A stretch of 64,000 bases of DNA from Psychromonas sp. MB-3u-54 (GCF_002836415.1 NZ_PJBP01000180.1:62001-126000), one strand, 5' to 3'; numbered from the stretch's first letter, positions 54,601-54,905 are shown. The notes: a model not told the origin generated them from the letters alone. Numbers and translations are program-made.

Positions 54601-54905
54601 GACTGCCCGAGGTAAGCAGTCTGTCGATACTCAGAAATAGCGCTGATTATTCATCGCAATCCTTAATGACGAGCGGCAGTCAAATCGCTAATGCGGCGGA
54701 AGAGCATAATAATGCACCTTCTTCAGAAGCAATAGCGGCCAGCCTGTTGCTCGCAGCAAGCGTCGCCCACAAACGCGGCTGGAATATTGTCCGTTCAAGT
54801 GAGGAAGAAGCCGTTATTTATGGTGATTTGCAGGACTTGCGTAAAGCGCAGTCCAGCCGGAAATTTGCCGTCTGGGAAAGACAAGACATGACCACAAAAC
54901 ATTAA
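18675..54905 (+). CDS. Giant LEPR-XLL / DUF4347 / RTX repeat surface or secreted protein (12,076 residues)
   Basis: One open frame of 36,231 bp with no stop encodes a product of roughly 1.2 MDa. From the N-terminus: an arginine-rich leader with an LEPR-XLL-like motif (residues 42-50), a DUF4347 domain (about 166-374), and RTX nonapeptide blocks (about 575-700 and 990-1095). Then come a degenerate and an intact matrixin-like protease module (about 2296-2372 and 2540-2639), further RTX blocks (4349-4396, 4535-4609, 6288-6336), many tandem modules, a helical segment (about 9560-10310) and a C-terminal array of ILGDNG-type repeats (about 10,780-11,780). I found only about four cysteines by eye. 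There is no classical Sec signal peptide. The family is known for very large surface or secreted proteins. Export by the flanking TolC/HlyD/M50/SecA genes and a role in adhesion or matrix are inferred. A GGAATAAG stretch precedes the ATG. Confidence 0.93.
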   Translation: MSALLYRLFRSRYDKLQNLRQFFWNRRVTTARRRNTYLMEQMENRYLLSADAAPLALSAELLNDELMIEQLIDAGLAEASNAQDLQLVRQHDYDLEKSGSLIDINVSDINSLQPADLTLSSENSIDPLDAVLPIEVSAEAGLSTENLPTDGETQTAAKIQHIQQLNGHQFVVIDRSVEDYRALLSTFMGDAGADLAWQTETTSAGDVLVANWYPANEKAEAATLAETGDELIDAPVKPTQADRVTVVLLDAEGDGVEQLAGILSAYDDISALHILSHGAAGLLRLGSASLGGSSLERYRQQLEAWGKALKADGDILIYGCNVAKGEVGISFVDRLAGVTGADIAASDDLTGNRFIGGDWILESEFGYVTQKLDFMSTEQLMFAANDPRFEGVLLANPSYSTSTGSGSSTTDITDENFTGNITLEANVYKSINLKNVNGSLTIKFTKAGPAIITNGNDKITVVGLDNITVSSGSADIEVLFEQGAQFKGVTVDLTNITSSNKTLSFTADPSNPDGFLAKGESQQVDLEQLGNVKGEYIATVGNNAITLLGFQSATLVGGLGRDIFVGSDLLQVNEVVLGGKGDDAISGGKGNDTLSGNKGDDLLVGGEGVDALFGGDGSDILEGGTGNDSGLAAYSTSTAAAVGLHGGDGADSLFGDEGDDWLFGEGGADKLSGGTDDDTLVGGSGNDSYLFEDNWGNDVVIEAKGDGKDLLDFSQITTAMAITIGKADVAAADYFSIVSGTNSVSASAYTESLLAGKGINNYIFDVTFPTSYSPDGILNRTLNINNTLKADGIPTAVLDLSAITVKMNITVEKDANSVGSNKVTVEFDSGSVLIPNKKLVMFNVAEIKTGDSESVIIFKNNATLVGNLTLGNSSNSITLQSNSRLGGNLTTGDQDDIITLADTCEISGDLTAGSGNNTLVYLGARYAGTHFGILDASDLTTLDAIDAKYYANDPGSLGTTFTMGTAIGQYPRITGLATGIVNVTSGEFADAIFGTTEDNILIGGDGNDRIFGEGGNDTLSGGAGDDYLAGGANPDQTAYQELDGGSGNDILVSGSGDDKLMGGKGNDTFVFENNWGNDKIVGDFYKGGKDTLDLSQVTDGLLYSLAANEILLGNVADSSEFTRDAALFGASSALPGYEKATGSFLPSANTITVEATGTLDVGKTNISNIVTGVGDQTFIMGNRWSQTIIDAKAASDAGSKVVLDFSGSTIPLSFEFRADFSNQLMTVPAGATVLTIAYGDTLIELRGADLTPEMLEQKLAEIEALKQNSLLDKVKKSTVGLSPDVKVTVENGQWRITMPKADSYLFYSFVDADFTEQKIAPAPVLTPFTLLYGTQQVTFANAGEDLRAAAESWLKENVDALATIAVDTFGEWTVVLPFKAQTLISIKGDGAPVEASRESLSRADAADIVRVYKVNGLSDLSVNALLKVAGAADYLELRGVDANTEIISGRNSNEYRVRGDASYAGQLTLLNGPQYNSVLGSEKAVPVGVQIEHGLSFAEGIFTDLNPKNIFSNFVKPTYVDLSTNQAGKVNWPLTQGTGNLPTKDKILKAISDLPKGLKSAFQAIAPSLPSAWNETFFDAGSAAIDGLPNIVLQDGERNATLSYSAPANLSNVTLGSGLNIVKGDADFNTISTRPGGIGVHLLSGGLGGDTYVMKNLWGVAAVLEVPDIVINGTAMPEALDTIDFSSFVGNIDVDVYSFNNIKDSLLDEIGVDLSSLDFGVGIETNFLVIRGTDGLGDTLNIIGIPSLDPASVGWNNMIAMDIESIVGPKLGNLKVIMHEGASLRGTVKAGSLGTVTLDYSDFNAPATIVAGQSALGELSSIIGVDAGSIEGPSFDFLNAAANNEDGIADVFANLIPGVSLPFKTTASATGIDGHRFGGLTTFADFLPPENQANQTLSNLAVAGLTKVIGASNQDNQFSSLTLAGLGLALDNFDDARDIDLWSKGAAGDDFLINFNSGQFFKNGDPVLKSDGSVFNNINAVNIRSGHGNDVFVGGNDDVNIIFDPVNTDNPNNAVIESWGSDFIIGGTGLMELDFSKLPDTWTGNQRTLDYIQSAKISGSAVAGQTWTLVINKDVPGEALTLSYTPDAAAIASGISIAEAFKLILDSISADDTNSQYAVAQQYSVFASGKNISFIRNDKSAFTLDDDFTDTADGEIKYATATEIYFTDDNGVETGSTLQVSIGSFKVIKPEAGFNEITNKPEIELGLDSLVTTDIPAGLAITKVPLAAIEAAITSFDGIILSVPRTDDSGSDDFVLSVETITDEDNNVSVQLLTSSGGLLLDSTTVQISLLELEGKQLSTRLSNGLIMLDSTAADLGWYTGTDDTADFSGKMDLISVLIHEFAYQLALDPTIAVMAATLDAGVARRTLTGTIEQVVGGATDTSLQTTTLPDTALTDVTDPDINAVIAEAVLRWQGADLHVQGDANDSRTATLEGEVVADDVWALILNENVAGELRLEFSATTDLLNDVAAGIKASLDTLRSANDPLALLYNATIVDNVVKIYRSDGTDFTLSGDFTGATSGTVDGSASFNQVLAAVVTVNTPIVQFQDLGEGQLARTLENGTILLDTTAAGHGWYVDLDPTTNNDEAGLTGKIDLLSVVMHEMGHIIGLDHDYVPGAVDIMDQVLSLGVRNATLPTGSITVITVDSSDQSKLVAGLDAFGDWVGGLGGRIDEFLNSSVEIPLVGNVSLDSVFALGGNAGTTLSDAFTEKIATQVGSVFTGATVTNTTIANLNNIEFAPGADPISYKATVNIPGLEASYDLDPDNLDFGGIDPATLGINISSLISPSLNIVGDLDLTFVFGIDGNGNFYIDSPTVNANLAIDSGRYETGPQDGEIKPFDVEIAFGPIGLNVEQGYIDIAATMSIGTNERLSYNDLVSNAVDPFGLIPSLNGGAYWDINLPLELTGALAGLNGDGLQIVSQGEWEGGIGSIASLLSSIEVDTGSLSELLDLRSISLDMILDGLQGILDDMVGVEADVQGVLAGADLNVYEERWIADAVIVTATDYVAATGQQSINVRLADGSSVTLQDWSDGGADVWGYFNGTDLLTFEQRWKLTAEFAAGEFEAIAGESVNMTLVDGTVITTPLTAYHVSSGAINTDIPFVGQSIADILGSGSVGFARMLRDTISDIRYTANNISELQDELNNRINTALNWGTADGTVFAPVTLVYEDSAFKFDFDLSFLSEKKFSLNFDIDDLPLDDMLGMDLGSDVLAIETQGEILLKAQADLNFGFGFDLSDVTDPSLFFDIDSGISANVSGSVPDLDISLGINVGGTVLGIKAIDGSASVDLGFFANLSKEGGDSNNDGLLQLSELLTKPTEPFSPFQAGAFGNAQLDLPLYFPIEALPVGGTKADLDGDGIGDNVLHAEASLSIDDSFNIEQKFDYVLPSFELKFDVAAALLEMLNNPVKVLGGLEGFFSALDTTADGIDSIEIPLIGGVPFDNLADSLRSVRTSVLGEKGNDGDYLYVTTEDGSSDSLGGWLQRQIDDEVTNLSELLLDKIREELYNGLSGINSALFSFVVPSYDASGNKQYDSSGKLLTVIPGGPDDIELVLSANGLLTFNIKFGGVLVGTKVGNTVNPVMIPLDMAAGLPGLNIDIDAELEAKIDYLMGIGLGIGNMADAGSIVPDMGIFLDTSGINAAGEEIALDIDAKLVMGDDGVSGTLGFLKMSFDDNDGTNDLGRTGLSGHLGLDIYDDGDGRWQFGETLGLSLSASAFAEANLYAVVDTVAGEFLPSIGTIIRYTQMLGDVELSTSGDARFEMGSPDVTLEAVTLDVGSMFDSFLGPTLDTIYDIVIPFKPVVDLLLMEIDLGVTQIQFIDLAYLRLPASTVDTAKKVLEIIKSTIEFLETAQGLSDSGKINFGDFHLTGASVQDPDAETTDADVASAESTKGAGPDANTAALLAGPDQKGLANDTSKTKKKGVSTTSRFSIPLLENPLTVLDFLLGRGDATLFYYDLPDLDLFFEYKQSFMVFPGLNVGLLGNIGASTNFDFGFDTRGLRQWMETDFDPAESGQIFNGFYLDDHGIEGVVGSDLPEVTLTATVAATASLGIGGIVEAGVQGGIEALIEFDLNDFETEFLNDLPVGDGKLYGDELLKNILDPACLFNIHGELKVFLEAFLWIGLDTPVGKITLFEASERFIDEVIASFDYECVHDVNTDIAQISSPTSKNLILSYDESADPRHYLVEGILIDNDFTLANMVKNGYLVMDNYTRPEQQNLRTQIADYRDNHQGEYAIIVSTQETAEFFLGSEVDSLTAVGTSGQDVFTLKYLDGIINDIEINSGEGSDRIELIANSDNDELLTLTRLVLDGGGDDDFITVDAAMLGVTLSTPNTYTLRGAGGDDHIKLKGLNPNYDVVTIEGGDGDDVLFGGQDDDIINGGGGFDVIAGYKGNDIIDGGDEFEGTADVHQDLALYLDADGNTQVSQIYQQSAADPSIDGKPFDFYDTQGRPIDAVDGDPIPLDSSPESANYMVRSQDLALYLDADGNTQVSQIYQQSATDSSIDGKPFAFYDVHGRPIDANGDLIILVSTPGLANFMARSFHGDIIDGGDGDDTITGGHGYDQIEGGKGVNTIDGEEGNDIIDAGSGAGSVLGGAGDDIISWTYAGFDGGAPTIDGGIGEDTLDVTVAEKLAGTETIADPDNYVTLAHSGTGTTAELKIAPDAIENSNFVSNVALDKIENIKIDIDAGADNIQISDLLDTSILSVDLTLGMAKAKVWQTVLDADGNAQVSSAPPANLFLHYALNYDASLDKNTIGWVDAQGNANDLLTQWIPAAAIMANTRIDYTDGSLILKAGDIDADTTVQAVRLQERLREIYDLSKVKVVYDATQLSYKVSFVADTFIKSDGFEYKQDDYFYRYDLASGDYDFIDGIPNLEAVVTAADIDTATADQSKQQVWLADGLERVNLFYGYDATVPNNGRTANNSVEISAGMNTAQIELALKSLDAVTDVTVSGSGIQTDPWVLEFTDADQTDNTYRQLAYHYNYQTYSNGILAQRDDSRVFERFYRLSEDQAVYLFNTDGTPTLVSQTDPAISIAHNRVQMLALNTWEDNAILWYGDQGIAVTQSDTAAELQQRMTDLAGIDLLVAGNGTITNPWSFDLRSVETISFTLADLLPTLAVDAGVGFTGVTSGSLTDDGTTATYTAVSGAAYTDTFTYQLDDGSSYTLSVVVDDSGAVTGVTTSDTRAGSGIVNVTGAGPYTFALAALVPTLAVDAGIGFTGVTSGSLIDDGTTATYTAVSGAAYTDTFTYQLDDGSSYTLSVVVDALGAVTGVTTSDTRIGTSGLVDFFAGDYKKLELVTSSVVQAPDQLFTRTSALVNEATLPANDRQQILIPSNAVSAEFRYGDRGSFVEFSLDKLEFSANAGINSTTLTNVSSTDHLYLGQILSGIGLQAGTRIVAIDTAAATITVDKASTVTAADTAINITRAVGASNLEASLKSLTGITDLAVVAGNTATDPWQVVMLDASLNSGDYSMLEYQITEQLAPANLATSLAATVTLPVNSLQNFTVAPDASVTLWYGTESTELQLGSDKDSNATAIAAALGDLGAFDSINIGVAGVGSGSNQQFDLTLTPKETGDNISYKLISFATSETIVLPVALKAIEVLNPLRAQEISITDGAFTLWYGAQGIDVKPADTTATAIEIENALESLQQINNVAVTQSNGKWQVIFIAAETLADGSYAPLSSEIYTSNSSVVQQNTEDSKRTTRDTEIATQAIFLETWQGHAAFNFNTESVELTYGMTADEVAVALESLTGIRDVWVSGIGELSFDNELPWNIVFLDADRDDSGDIFNLERVVSVQRMNRLFDVNSFENNAIQRIPAAVVAIGTEFKGSAGETVLNAGDINSDITTQIGLLQAKLRTIAGQYLTVAFDTDTYVVSFFDSATLTELSNSASPLRYNAGGGVKTADSTPDIVGSITLPSGIAAATFSYNGAAIELEFSVSTDNEIKTALAAGLSIDPAKISVSSGSAWIITITDYDAALPLSIAYEFPSQQSIRATDVIDGAKFAYGEHVVTLAVADIDPDAVIQATLLQTKLNGMTGLTGVTVAYVDSRYVVSFVGENPQTLYFDNGNGWLASTNITLQALAVNTVAPQQVIERRAEDGSWSIEKNTAENYAVLNAAQSTSVADLYISPYQTLQRLSPRLLEKAVWEKDETEGPTKGTYIKTEKTDWFEDPTWENDHSVDQVKILGSDQGDYFLVGHEILNEGIANAESTDLRSVQITHQRLDLEGNVDTAAKTVLITLRGIDSEFGNGVDYTGTEKDVLRIEAGAGDDRIIAGLIPNSTEIEAKHVIKSAVVDALILDGGADNDRIIGTGHAETIIGGDGNDLITGNAGEDNFNDTSGEDTLIEQRDLNFTLTDDTLEVYGTGIDVYNTGVERETEAVTVFERFELYGGAGANKFAVDNFTQIAALDGVAGSDSYTISLTGNIAGQSAVYINDSGNSGSDDVLLQGSEFADTLHLDSDTSHQRVTRALDIAGAPVAGDFKLVYNGEISAAISATDGAAEIQQVLENLNSIAAVRVTDVVNSNGVTEVGKWDIDLFIEDASGNLRTAANAEGKLFRIYVEETPTAIAETEVTRGMVTRIENSLASALLAGKPDIDAMFGSENETQLFNAYGDGANTFKLRYNDSAWTADLTQPALFIPSLTDTAGEIATARAANELAIENARSAIKTELENLAGITSVKVTGSGRSYDPWQIQLLEATLNAGNFYLLEIDNSSAFTKPDDIANAAATTRKSISLTTPEDYQRVYYDFSAESVVIHGLGSADTFISDDSMAKIEVHGDEGADNFLIGRVLKTKIVDVNGEKIEIIDGLDGITSGVTVGATFNGGSGDDYFEVNHNVGTLDLFGEAGDDTFFLKAQLQEKPGGTGTAGIGTELTEIDGGQITAGAGDSQGQIDKKDKDVLIDYVENNRVGIFGGSGFDTLVVAGTALADTFYVFRDNDGQQYLYGAGLKIENIDGIERLALITGSGADTVYLYGLDPALSLLINTGSGDDKVIIGGEQQTFNVTYPASSAVYTVEQNLLVDVLQELQTETDYNDIVFQHIDENTIDFASVWRTFFDKWFDVKPDDLALLTMDQTRWRLLEANLAVGLKLYTQAIGLASSTSALYALNGSTKAIRDAYATGVDTFETALQSTNAAYWSKQELNVRTEDYGFLDLMTRTIYSSSLYSALDNDTAPFLPDQLDFATLNAIVPTTNMFANNRSIDQIMFTEYLQRIVAGTHLGWMVDASTVNVAESGIAGLYGWVPDLVVGNDLNFSFVPVANSSTSAFLGLFGTSASNGGFMAPITGLPDADINTINEPGAAMFWDLITLFYSIDTPHFDNTINIVEHYTTDIESGAASYVFNDLPERTVEKILPENYDISKIEGVLRIAGGQGNDSLEINAQQLQGDVTVKRQTLNLNDYTFAYADNLITATLGSATDGFSLGPTGWVSDVAKNGSNDAFIDAAIASLENGVSFDDIESALIRADKETQLGILAALDNNAVTDAEVNISVDTLIDSFTLNTSLAVLNTAAINLVSMDLTSVGFSDVRLSTNGGLDGQLKLADYNKKREEYQTKLQEYRVKLQDFVTRGQALLANAIALDTGSDTVKLADKDDFSLDKLDLLLNDFALKNMIQGSAAEVITEAVKSALEDLNKFFTLISVGGELDGKGYTWTPDTALKVYQQVSPDVTDRTTTRSYNQNIWEVAPYTEADSWVTGERFPDQINGRIDPYTDKVEDFPVNDTTGDNRALRTITYTVDGTEYLVGDDGTANPQDKDKIGNNIAMDIAYVERLDNLDTSYYTYSYYATDAAGDSALEGVAIRRLNDNDSTAGNIRVGGQIALLLEPITPDTSVNKRVYLSASNWNAYVNQLGTENYLTVTDVTAFSTLSFTDAHVQALIQTAFGQTLRTDVSAAISDGLIINKAGAEHTVDIKTFQDDDKFYLPFQIDIARNEVVTVTVGADYVTGVLPNTASTVVFDSVIGLNNSGLWFGSFENLDLNVDAGTGNSATVNVESTFYLNNVTFNTGAGNDFLNIGKLTDSSNAITWDLEGIASDIYIIGDAGNDTVKVGNDSDSDEHTSTLADGTFTSTATATGLEKINFFSQAIVEDLTANPEILALPSAVTVEIINIVMGSGIDHFTVNDSGTLVTAWDTTPVTVNVDTAAGKDVVDIIDNVVNELIIKTGSDEDEINLKANRDRLTIHAGSENDEINIGNAQLLRDIAANLTVKGEDGTDTINVDNSGSTSSAAGNLTLAQLSGLDMGGVITYDTVEDLNIFLGSGEDKFTVVSTHAGTTDITDTGSTKDLFRIKSIAGETTIVAGAGVDQLTVADDNDTLSGIRAVLNLSSADNDNILKMDNSGATSTQTTVLTDRKLTGDYMTGHINYSSFSDLTLLLGSGVDHFTLESTIDANTHIQTGEGRDQVKIEQYSGAVVIETEAGSDTIRLFDGIDDLASAGAKLEIDGGEGGDHYIVTVANDIAGESFVNLNDSGSTGDDRLTYNGSTGNDLIQLDTVYDHTEDSSLEFSTDRWLNGSGEHGDGLLIAHFDGQSADYDAVSLSDTETLMEVKTSQLINAANYMVLNYSTVEKVTIYAGEGNDKIISDDTSEVIDVYGNEGEDEFYIGSVLATEDVSVEGRVITVVTDITHGATVNMNFYGGAGNDYFEVNHNQADIGLYGDNGDDTFFIKALLTLNDDEDLVEMDNKIATVSGVSGEGSDQSQKGVNDNRIVDVDALVYVENANVKIDGGAGFDSVAIVGTVLSDTFYVFAEEVTTTDAVTGLQKTDTVQRIYGAGVKLKELLNIENIQIITGAGDDRVYVYGVNMGPVADMVINTGTGSDTVYIGGPELAFDLNFPTRRSTEYAAVDGYGAAGEIAIGNIGLGIDLTEHQNRIVSFAVVEPAQTRTKIVAAATTLAGILNPVRITDPGGEVDTIVFNNQTGADDLIFENRELYKKIITSDAGKVTYPVTVSLGSGTQTDLIAQLDALSKTFIDAEGIKKIADMKEMINDYLQNQIVFTDRYYDADEYDAQDVKVKDGLIARLENNQIEDIIIAEGVSYAVFQDTLDANSNIVTSRMQLDKFLEGTGYTANYNTEKNPDAGKTGNWVFHFDASLGDVSPISLMGDAAFTTGVVKLLSSTSVQGVLAEADGSQSIAEIQSLLIPAAAGGSFTLTVNDKTTNLITNNGDLLAIEQALNTDLMFSGKVKVTDPDNDGNLTFSFASVLGNVSDILLTGDADFNISTIFSSTSTTGVIAVPGIKEIQSLLNPNATAGSFTLTVNDQTTDPLNFDADYMLVQAALNNIPMLSGKVEVTDPDNDGNWLFTFDESFGDVNDIVLTGDTDFDGAVVTSITITQGKLPVPSANEVQSLLNPNATSGNFTLSLTVNGVLQTTNVQLPFDADYQDIEDALNAIQILKGKVKVTDSELLYQIKNITNSNGTELDYVTQNSEILVHNLDGTTSAKLDLIGVSLVTATSVALQLQSDYLQSSELLSTDALNTLYVSDQLPKIYFDAFEEVKLNLLEQNASTLTLDNDLFTGMTFVQGGSEGDTFNVNAIAGQTFLYGGKGDDTFNVGQGTVDQIDNELFLLGEGGEDSVFVNNKLADSAAVTLEKNTVQHTLAQDKLSTVTNALEFTISDADENKNIADQLESESVEYAQLAALANLNDLDKVAVQAANELGARIKNTLEVVETDFINGVNDLVTDQQDNLKAVLNSDLAAYYIARDAYEDKKIEVKSQGNTIIVQANSAVGAVFGSWGAWVGQVEAALDTAGYTQRTALYIQVAGSKPDANALLAAYKLNPTNITLNLEMRAYGSKDVNGNVIRGVYVNNVLTYIDTVLPSTAYVIPVSTALKTRLEELQKNKDDAQQLNKELAALKAKLQGASSALRAYFDETQLTKYYTDAENNNKDAAAAANTLIDIDVEVKAALDAIKDNIDVAAVSTKMALTEAITQVNNLINAGGAVDVVIDAVTTEFGSLQTELKKAAGPTWDKWVHLIRLQLVQDVLFTTETIKLAQVKTLWQAIPDATGIQAATNFAALGDNATWAQAVSLFNNDDLNNDDFIDVVNAYKLAQDLASNFINYKAVEYTDFRSVYRNILKFETALQFLKPDALGVDSAIPDNFDFEYFKAQYLANVAKLNATLVQLDDIKLESLYQAQLVSLEADQKQIDAIDIHNAAVVAFFTDRVTAAKAAFAALTLPNSAFLQDYTITFTFISFSYFFPVSETYTFGLDVYQHDPRYVAAKQAIIDAKNEEALAIAKSAVAKADQQALNLLIGSESDVGVVGSGLKLKFQEVTERLNDETTKLSDLTQTLDQQYKFLRNVSRVVVQVLSETRGGQVAADFEGATSLIAEVLHYVNTYEVTDQSGIDNFSGNNKIILTSTLGDFDLNVVAGINAGNSISTVNIENDAVSKLIALSGLVVTGDTWTLTDNNATVLASYVVSADETLSNITQALVAQLNKLDDYSASVYEGKILLTNTTLLDAGPYGVAVNSLVTSVITNQEDGVKTIHLSGPVVMDDTWIVKDSSGNEIASHKVLDDSTEDLDSITLVLTAQLNALNDYSASKVDGNIELTNTTGAYSVAITVTTVATGIMTDVTNAVTQSVQLSGEVITGDTWTLKNGDTELASHVVAANESLSSITQALVSQLNGVAGYSASEDGGNRLELGSTGNSVNAITRESDFFEVLSLTGLNGAYGIHADHNSIENFSLTLGNSKDTVTIKDSLGQSISEVTINTGGGKDDITIGKSQNLDGIVATLNIDAGSDASDNTLTIDDSEDETDNQIIMTNSNRNGYTSVTETNQGDINYKGNYSQADGSAGINLLAGKGNDDITIDGVIADAHTLVEGNEGNDDITVTDTNTRVLNSLTFLTMKGGLGEDVIDASQSGFGVIIEGNQGDDVIFGSAYDDILSGNEDNDLIVAGLGEDTISGDQGQDILFGDLASITLDFSTTPAATSQLPLAPVTVDYATAANQLAGDEYQYQYFRDGFITRLESTEARGNASNGDIITGGLGDDTLIGGAGQDIISDDSGNELVFGDSALITYIAGLTMAVASRHSNEGDDDIITLRDGNNIVIGGSGKDTIRINVEEDTANLGSYIPTAISSTDIVLGDNGQISWNNDQALISVNSTDTGVGGNDEIILGNGSKTVIGGFGNDQVTITANNSAEVNDRTVIGDEGSVTYTENAAGDEQLNVASTSTVGGNDIIEINGAHGDDLNIIVAGTNDNGIDKVTVTGGSTDIVLGDNGAIKWTNGSLDSISSTDTAAGGNDEITLGNGSKTVIGGTDEDTVITGSSGIHRVIGDNGTISYDTGALRSMSSDAHANAGEDTITLSGDFNQVIGGSNNDTITVNTASSTDHILGDNGQMNYSGAIGVEQLINMYSHLGEAGGVDVITLGSGNKVVIAGKGGDIVETTLNSAGSRVVLGDEGEIDYDADLNLQTVNSTSTDGGSDTLTLGGTSSDSNIVVGGAGALDKISTGDSTDIVLGDNGAIKWTNGSLDSISSTDTAVGGDDEITLGNGSKTVIAGTGALDTVKTGSSGIQRVIGDNGTISYDAGALRSMSSDAHANAGEDTITLSGDVNQVIGGSNNDTITVNTASSTDHILGDNGTMTYSGVKGSEQLTNMHSDLDETGGDDTIILGSGDKIVIAGKGSDTVETTLNSAGSRVVLGDEGELDFDANNILQSAQSMGTDGGDDLLILGGVSRIDSNIVIGGVGGDTITTGDGNDIILGDTGEMLFDGGLLKSIITSNEGRGNDRIISGGGDDIVFGGLGSDVINSGSDNDIVIADTGSLEKNLSAELLTLIKNDINPVLGGHDIVYLGDGNDIGLGGAGEDFIDGQGGLDAVFGDFAEISIYSNGLRDFQSTLPNFGGKDQLTGGSGFDILVGGSDYDTFFGSLSEDTIIGNYARILDSADFTSRLIVSDPSNREVISASMFTFYGLESVSLDSQYAEDESLFSEYDYSSSSPLRTDTALRLTSLLNSDDLSRLSDSELKDFLRNLPLIAANDGQKNHLGSHIPSNAPDNNVSPTPSDSDDTGLPEVSSLSILRNSADYSSQSLMTSGSQIANAAEEHNNAPSSEAIAASLLLAASVAHKRGWNIVRSSEEEAVIYGDLQDLRKAQSSRKFAVWERQDMTTKH
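18798..18827 (+). other. LEPR-XLL-like motif in the giant protein
   Basis: Residues 42-51 read MENRYLLSAD, a variant of the LEPRxLLSAD signature found near the N-terminus of many giant proteins of Proteobacteria and Planctomycetes. About ten arginines or lysines precede it and no hydrophobic core is present, so it does not look like a Sec signal peptide. A targeting role is inferred. Confidence 0.8.
19170..19795 (+). other. DUF4347 domain of the giant protein
   Basis: Residues about 166-374 show the family pattern. VVIDRSVEDY starts the domain, LHILSHGAAG has H277, LIYGCNVAKG has C320, and GADIAASDDLTG followed by GGDWILE closes it. The His-Gly and Gly-Cys pair after beta-strands recalls the catalytic dyad of clan CD (caspase/gingipain-like) cysteine peptidases. 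Peptidase activity is my inference. Confidence 0.82.
20398..20770 (+). repeat. RTX calcium-binding repeat block 1
   Basis: About ten GGxGxDxLx nonapeptides occur (GGKGNDTLS, GNKGDDLLV, GGDGSDILE and others), ending in the YLFEDNWGNDVV cap that often closes such beta-rolls. RTX repeats fold on calcium binding outside the cell. Confidence 0.95.
21645..21960 (+). repeat. RTX calcium-binding repeat block 2
   Basis: Units such as GGDGNDRIF, GEGGNDTLS, GGAGDDYLA and GGKGNDTFV form a second beta-roll. It ends in FENNWGNDKIV and KDTLDLS, the same cap type as block 1, so the two blocks are probably duplicates of one module. Confidence 0.93.
25560..25790 (+). other. Degenerate matrixin-like protease module
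   Basis: Residues about 2296-2372 align with the intact module 261 residues later: MLDSTAADLGWY, then MDLISVL, then HEFAYQLALDP, then a retained VMAATLDAGV Met-turn region. Only H2340 and E2341 of the zinc motif HExxHxxGxxH remain; Y2344 and P2350 replace the second and third histidines. It is probably catalytically dead. Confidence 0.8.
26290..26590 (+). other. Matrixin-like zinc-metalloprotease module
   Basis: H2601, E2602, H2605 and H2611 form a complete HEMGHIIGLDH zinc-binding motif (HExxHxxGxxH). VDIMDQVL supplies a metzincin-type Met-turn shortly after. The preceding LLDTTAAGHGWY and IDLLSVVM segments are typical of this module in LEPR-XLL proteins. It may process the giant protein itself or act on external substrates; this is inferred. 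Confidence 0.87.
28563..28598 (+). other. EF-hand-like calcium loop
   Basis: DSNNDGLLQLSE (residues 3297-3308) matches the 12-residue EF-hand loop pattern, with acidic residues at positions 1, 5 and 12 and glycine at 6. A second D-rich segment (DLDGDGIGDN) follows about 50 residues later. These add to the RTX evidence that the protein binds calcium. Confidence 0.6.
31720..31860 (+). repeat. RTX calcium-binding repeat block 3
   Basis: Five units (GGDGDDVLF, GGQDDDIIN, GGGGFDVIA and so on) precede the 198-bp tandem duplication, which appears to split this block from block 4. Confidence 0.92.
31881..32276 (+). repeat. 198-bp tandem duplication (66 residues, two copies) inside an RTX block
   Basis: Copies at 31881-32078 and 32079-32276 begin DLALYLDADGNTQVSQIYQQ and are highly similar in DNA. 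A shorter diverged match (VLDADGNAQVSS) occurs near 32811. The pair sits between RTX blocks 3 and 4, as if inserted into one beta-roll. Confidence 0.95.
32277..32500 (+). repeat. RTX calcium-binding repeat block 4
   Basis: Units such as GGDGDDTIT, GGHGYDQIE and GEEGNDIID continue the beta-roll interrupted by the 198-bp duplication. Confidence 0.9.
33964..34490 (+). repeat. 279-bp nearly identical tandem repeat (93 residues, two copies)
   Basis: Two copies with a 279-bp period encode PTLAVDAG, TSGSL, YTDTFTYQLDDGSSYTLSVV and GVTTSDTR. The DNA of the copies is nearly identical and visibly richer in G and C than the surrounding gene, which suggests recent acquisition or duplication. Confidence 0.93.
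37537..37680 (+). repeat. RTX calcium-binding repeat block 5
   Basis: A short block (GGADNDRII, GTGHAETII, GGDGNDLIT, GNAGEDNFN) sits after a segment with VLRIEAGAGDDRI. Confidence 0.88.
38869..39640 (+). repeat. Large duplicated module, copy 1
   Basis: About 255 residues with ordered landmarks: SADTFISDD, GGSGDDYFEVNHN, GEAGDDTFFLKA, GGSGFDTLVVAGT, DTFYVF, ITGSGADTVYLYG and NTGSGDDKVIIGG. The same order recurs 5.4 kb later. The asparagine/aspartate/glycine turns suggest a calcium-binding solenoid. Confidence 0.85.
44283..45100 (+). repeat. Large duplicated module, copy 2
   Basis: The landmarks of copy 1 recur in order: NDKIISDD, GGAGNDYFEVNHN, GDNGDDTFFIKA, GGAGFDSVAIVGT, DTFYVF, ITGAGDDRVYVYG and NTGTGSDTVYIGG. 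The DNA has diverged clearly from copy 1, so the duplication is old. Confidence 0.85.
45850..46800 (+). repeat. 312-bp tandem repeat (about 104 residues, three copies plus a partial)
   Basis: The markers IQSLL or VQSLL start at about 46010, 46322 and 46634, an even 312-bp spacing. Each unit has GSFTLTVND, FDADY, ALN, GKVKVTD and then a DGNW or DGNL strand and LTGD. A partial unit precedes the first at 45850. The units resemble the beta-sandwich repeats common in giant proteins of Planctomycetes and Proteobacteria. Confidence 0.9.
47360..49600 (+). other. Long helical, coiled-coil-like segment of the giant protein
   Basis: About 750 residues rich in A, L, K, E and Q lack RTX motifs and glycine turns (for example LEELQKNKDDAQQLNKELAA and LIRLQLVQDVLFTTETIKLA). 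It contrasts with the beta-rich remainder and could be a rigid stalk or spacer. A shorter similar stretch occurs near 41250-41560. Confidence 0.75.
49740..50530 (+). repeat. About 285-bp tandem repeat (three copies)
   Basis: LSGxVxxGDTWTL starts occur at 49767, 50049 and 50334 (spacing 282 and 285 bp). Each unit ends in YSAS, then LTNTT or ELGST. Related single units are found near 24850 (AVAGQTWTL) and 25980 (VVADDVWAL) before the protease modules, so this domain was used in several places. Confidence 0.88.
51180..54000 (+). repeat. C-terminal array of ILGDNG-type calcium-binding repeats
   Basis: A repeating unit of about 60-80 residues has GGSxxDTI, then VLGDNG or VIGDNG, then xISYxxGxLxSxxSxDxxxGGxDxITLGxGxKxVIGG. 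It spans about 940 residues and is the last structured part before the C-terminal tail. It is RTX-like, with asparagine/aspartate turns. Confidence 0.88.
52212..53665 (+). repeat. Higher-order repeat of 726-729 bp (two near-identical copies)
   Basis: Copy A (52212-52937) and copy B (52938-about 53665) carry the same series of three sub-repeats. Long runs of DNA are identical; the offset grows from 726 to 729 bp through a codon insertion, and copy B diverges toward its end. This is a recent unequal crossover product within the older array. Confidence 0.93.
54231..54905 (+). other. C-terminal tail of the giant protein
   Basis: The last 225 residues are not RTX. They contain SDLSRLSDSELKDFLRNLP, a Ser/Asn-rich linker, a hydrophobic stretch (EAIAASLLLAASVAHKRGW) and a polar end. 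A decayed copy of this tail lies downstream, so it once existed twice. A role as secretion or anchoring signal is inferred. Confidence 0.6.
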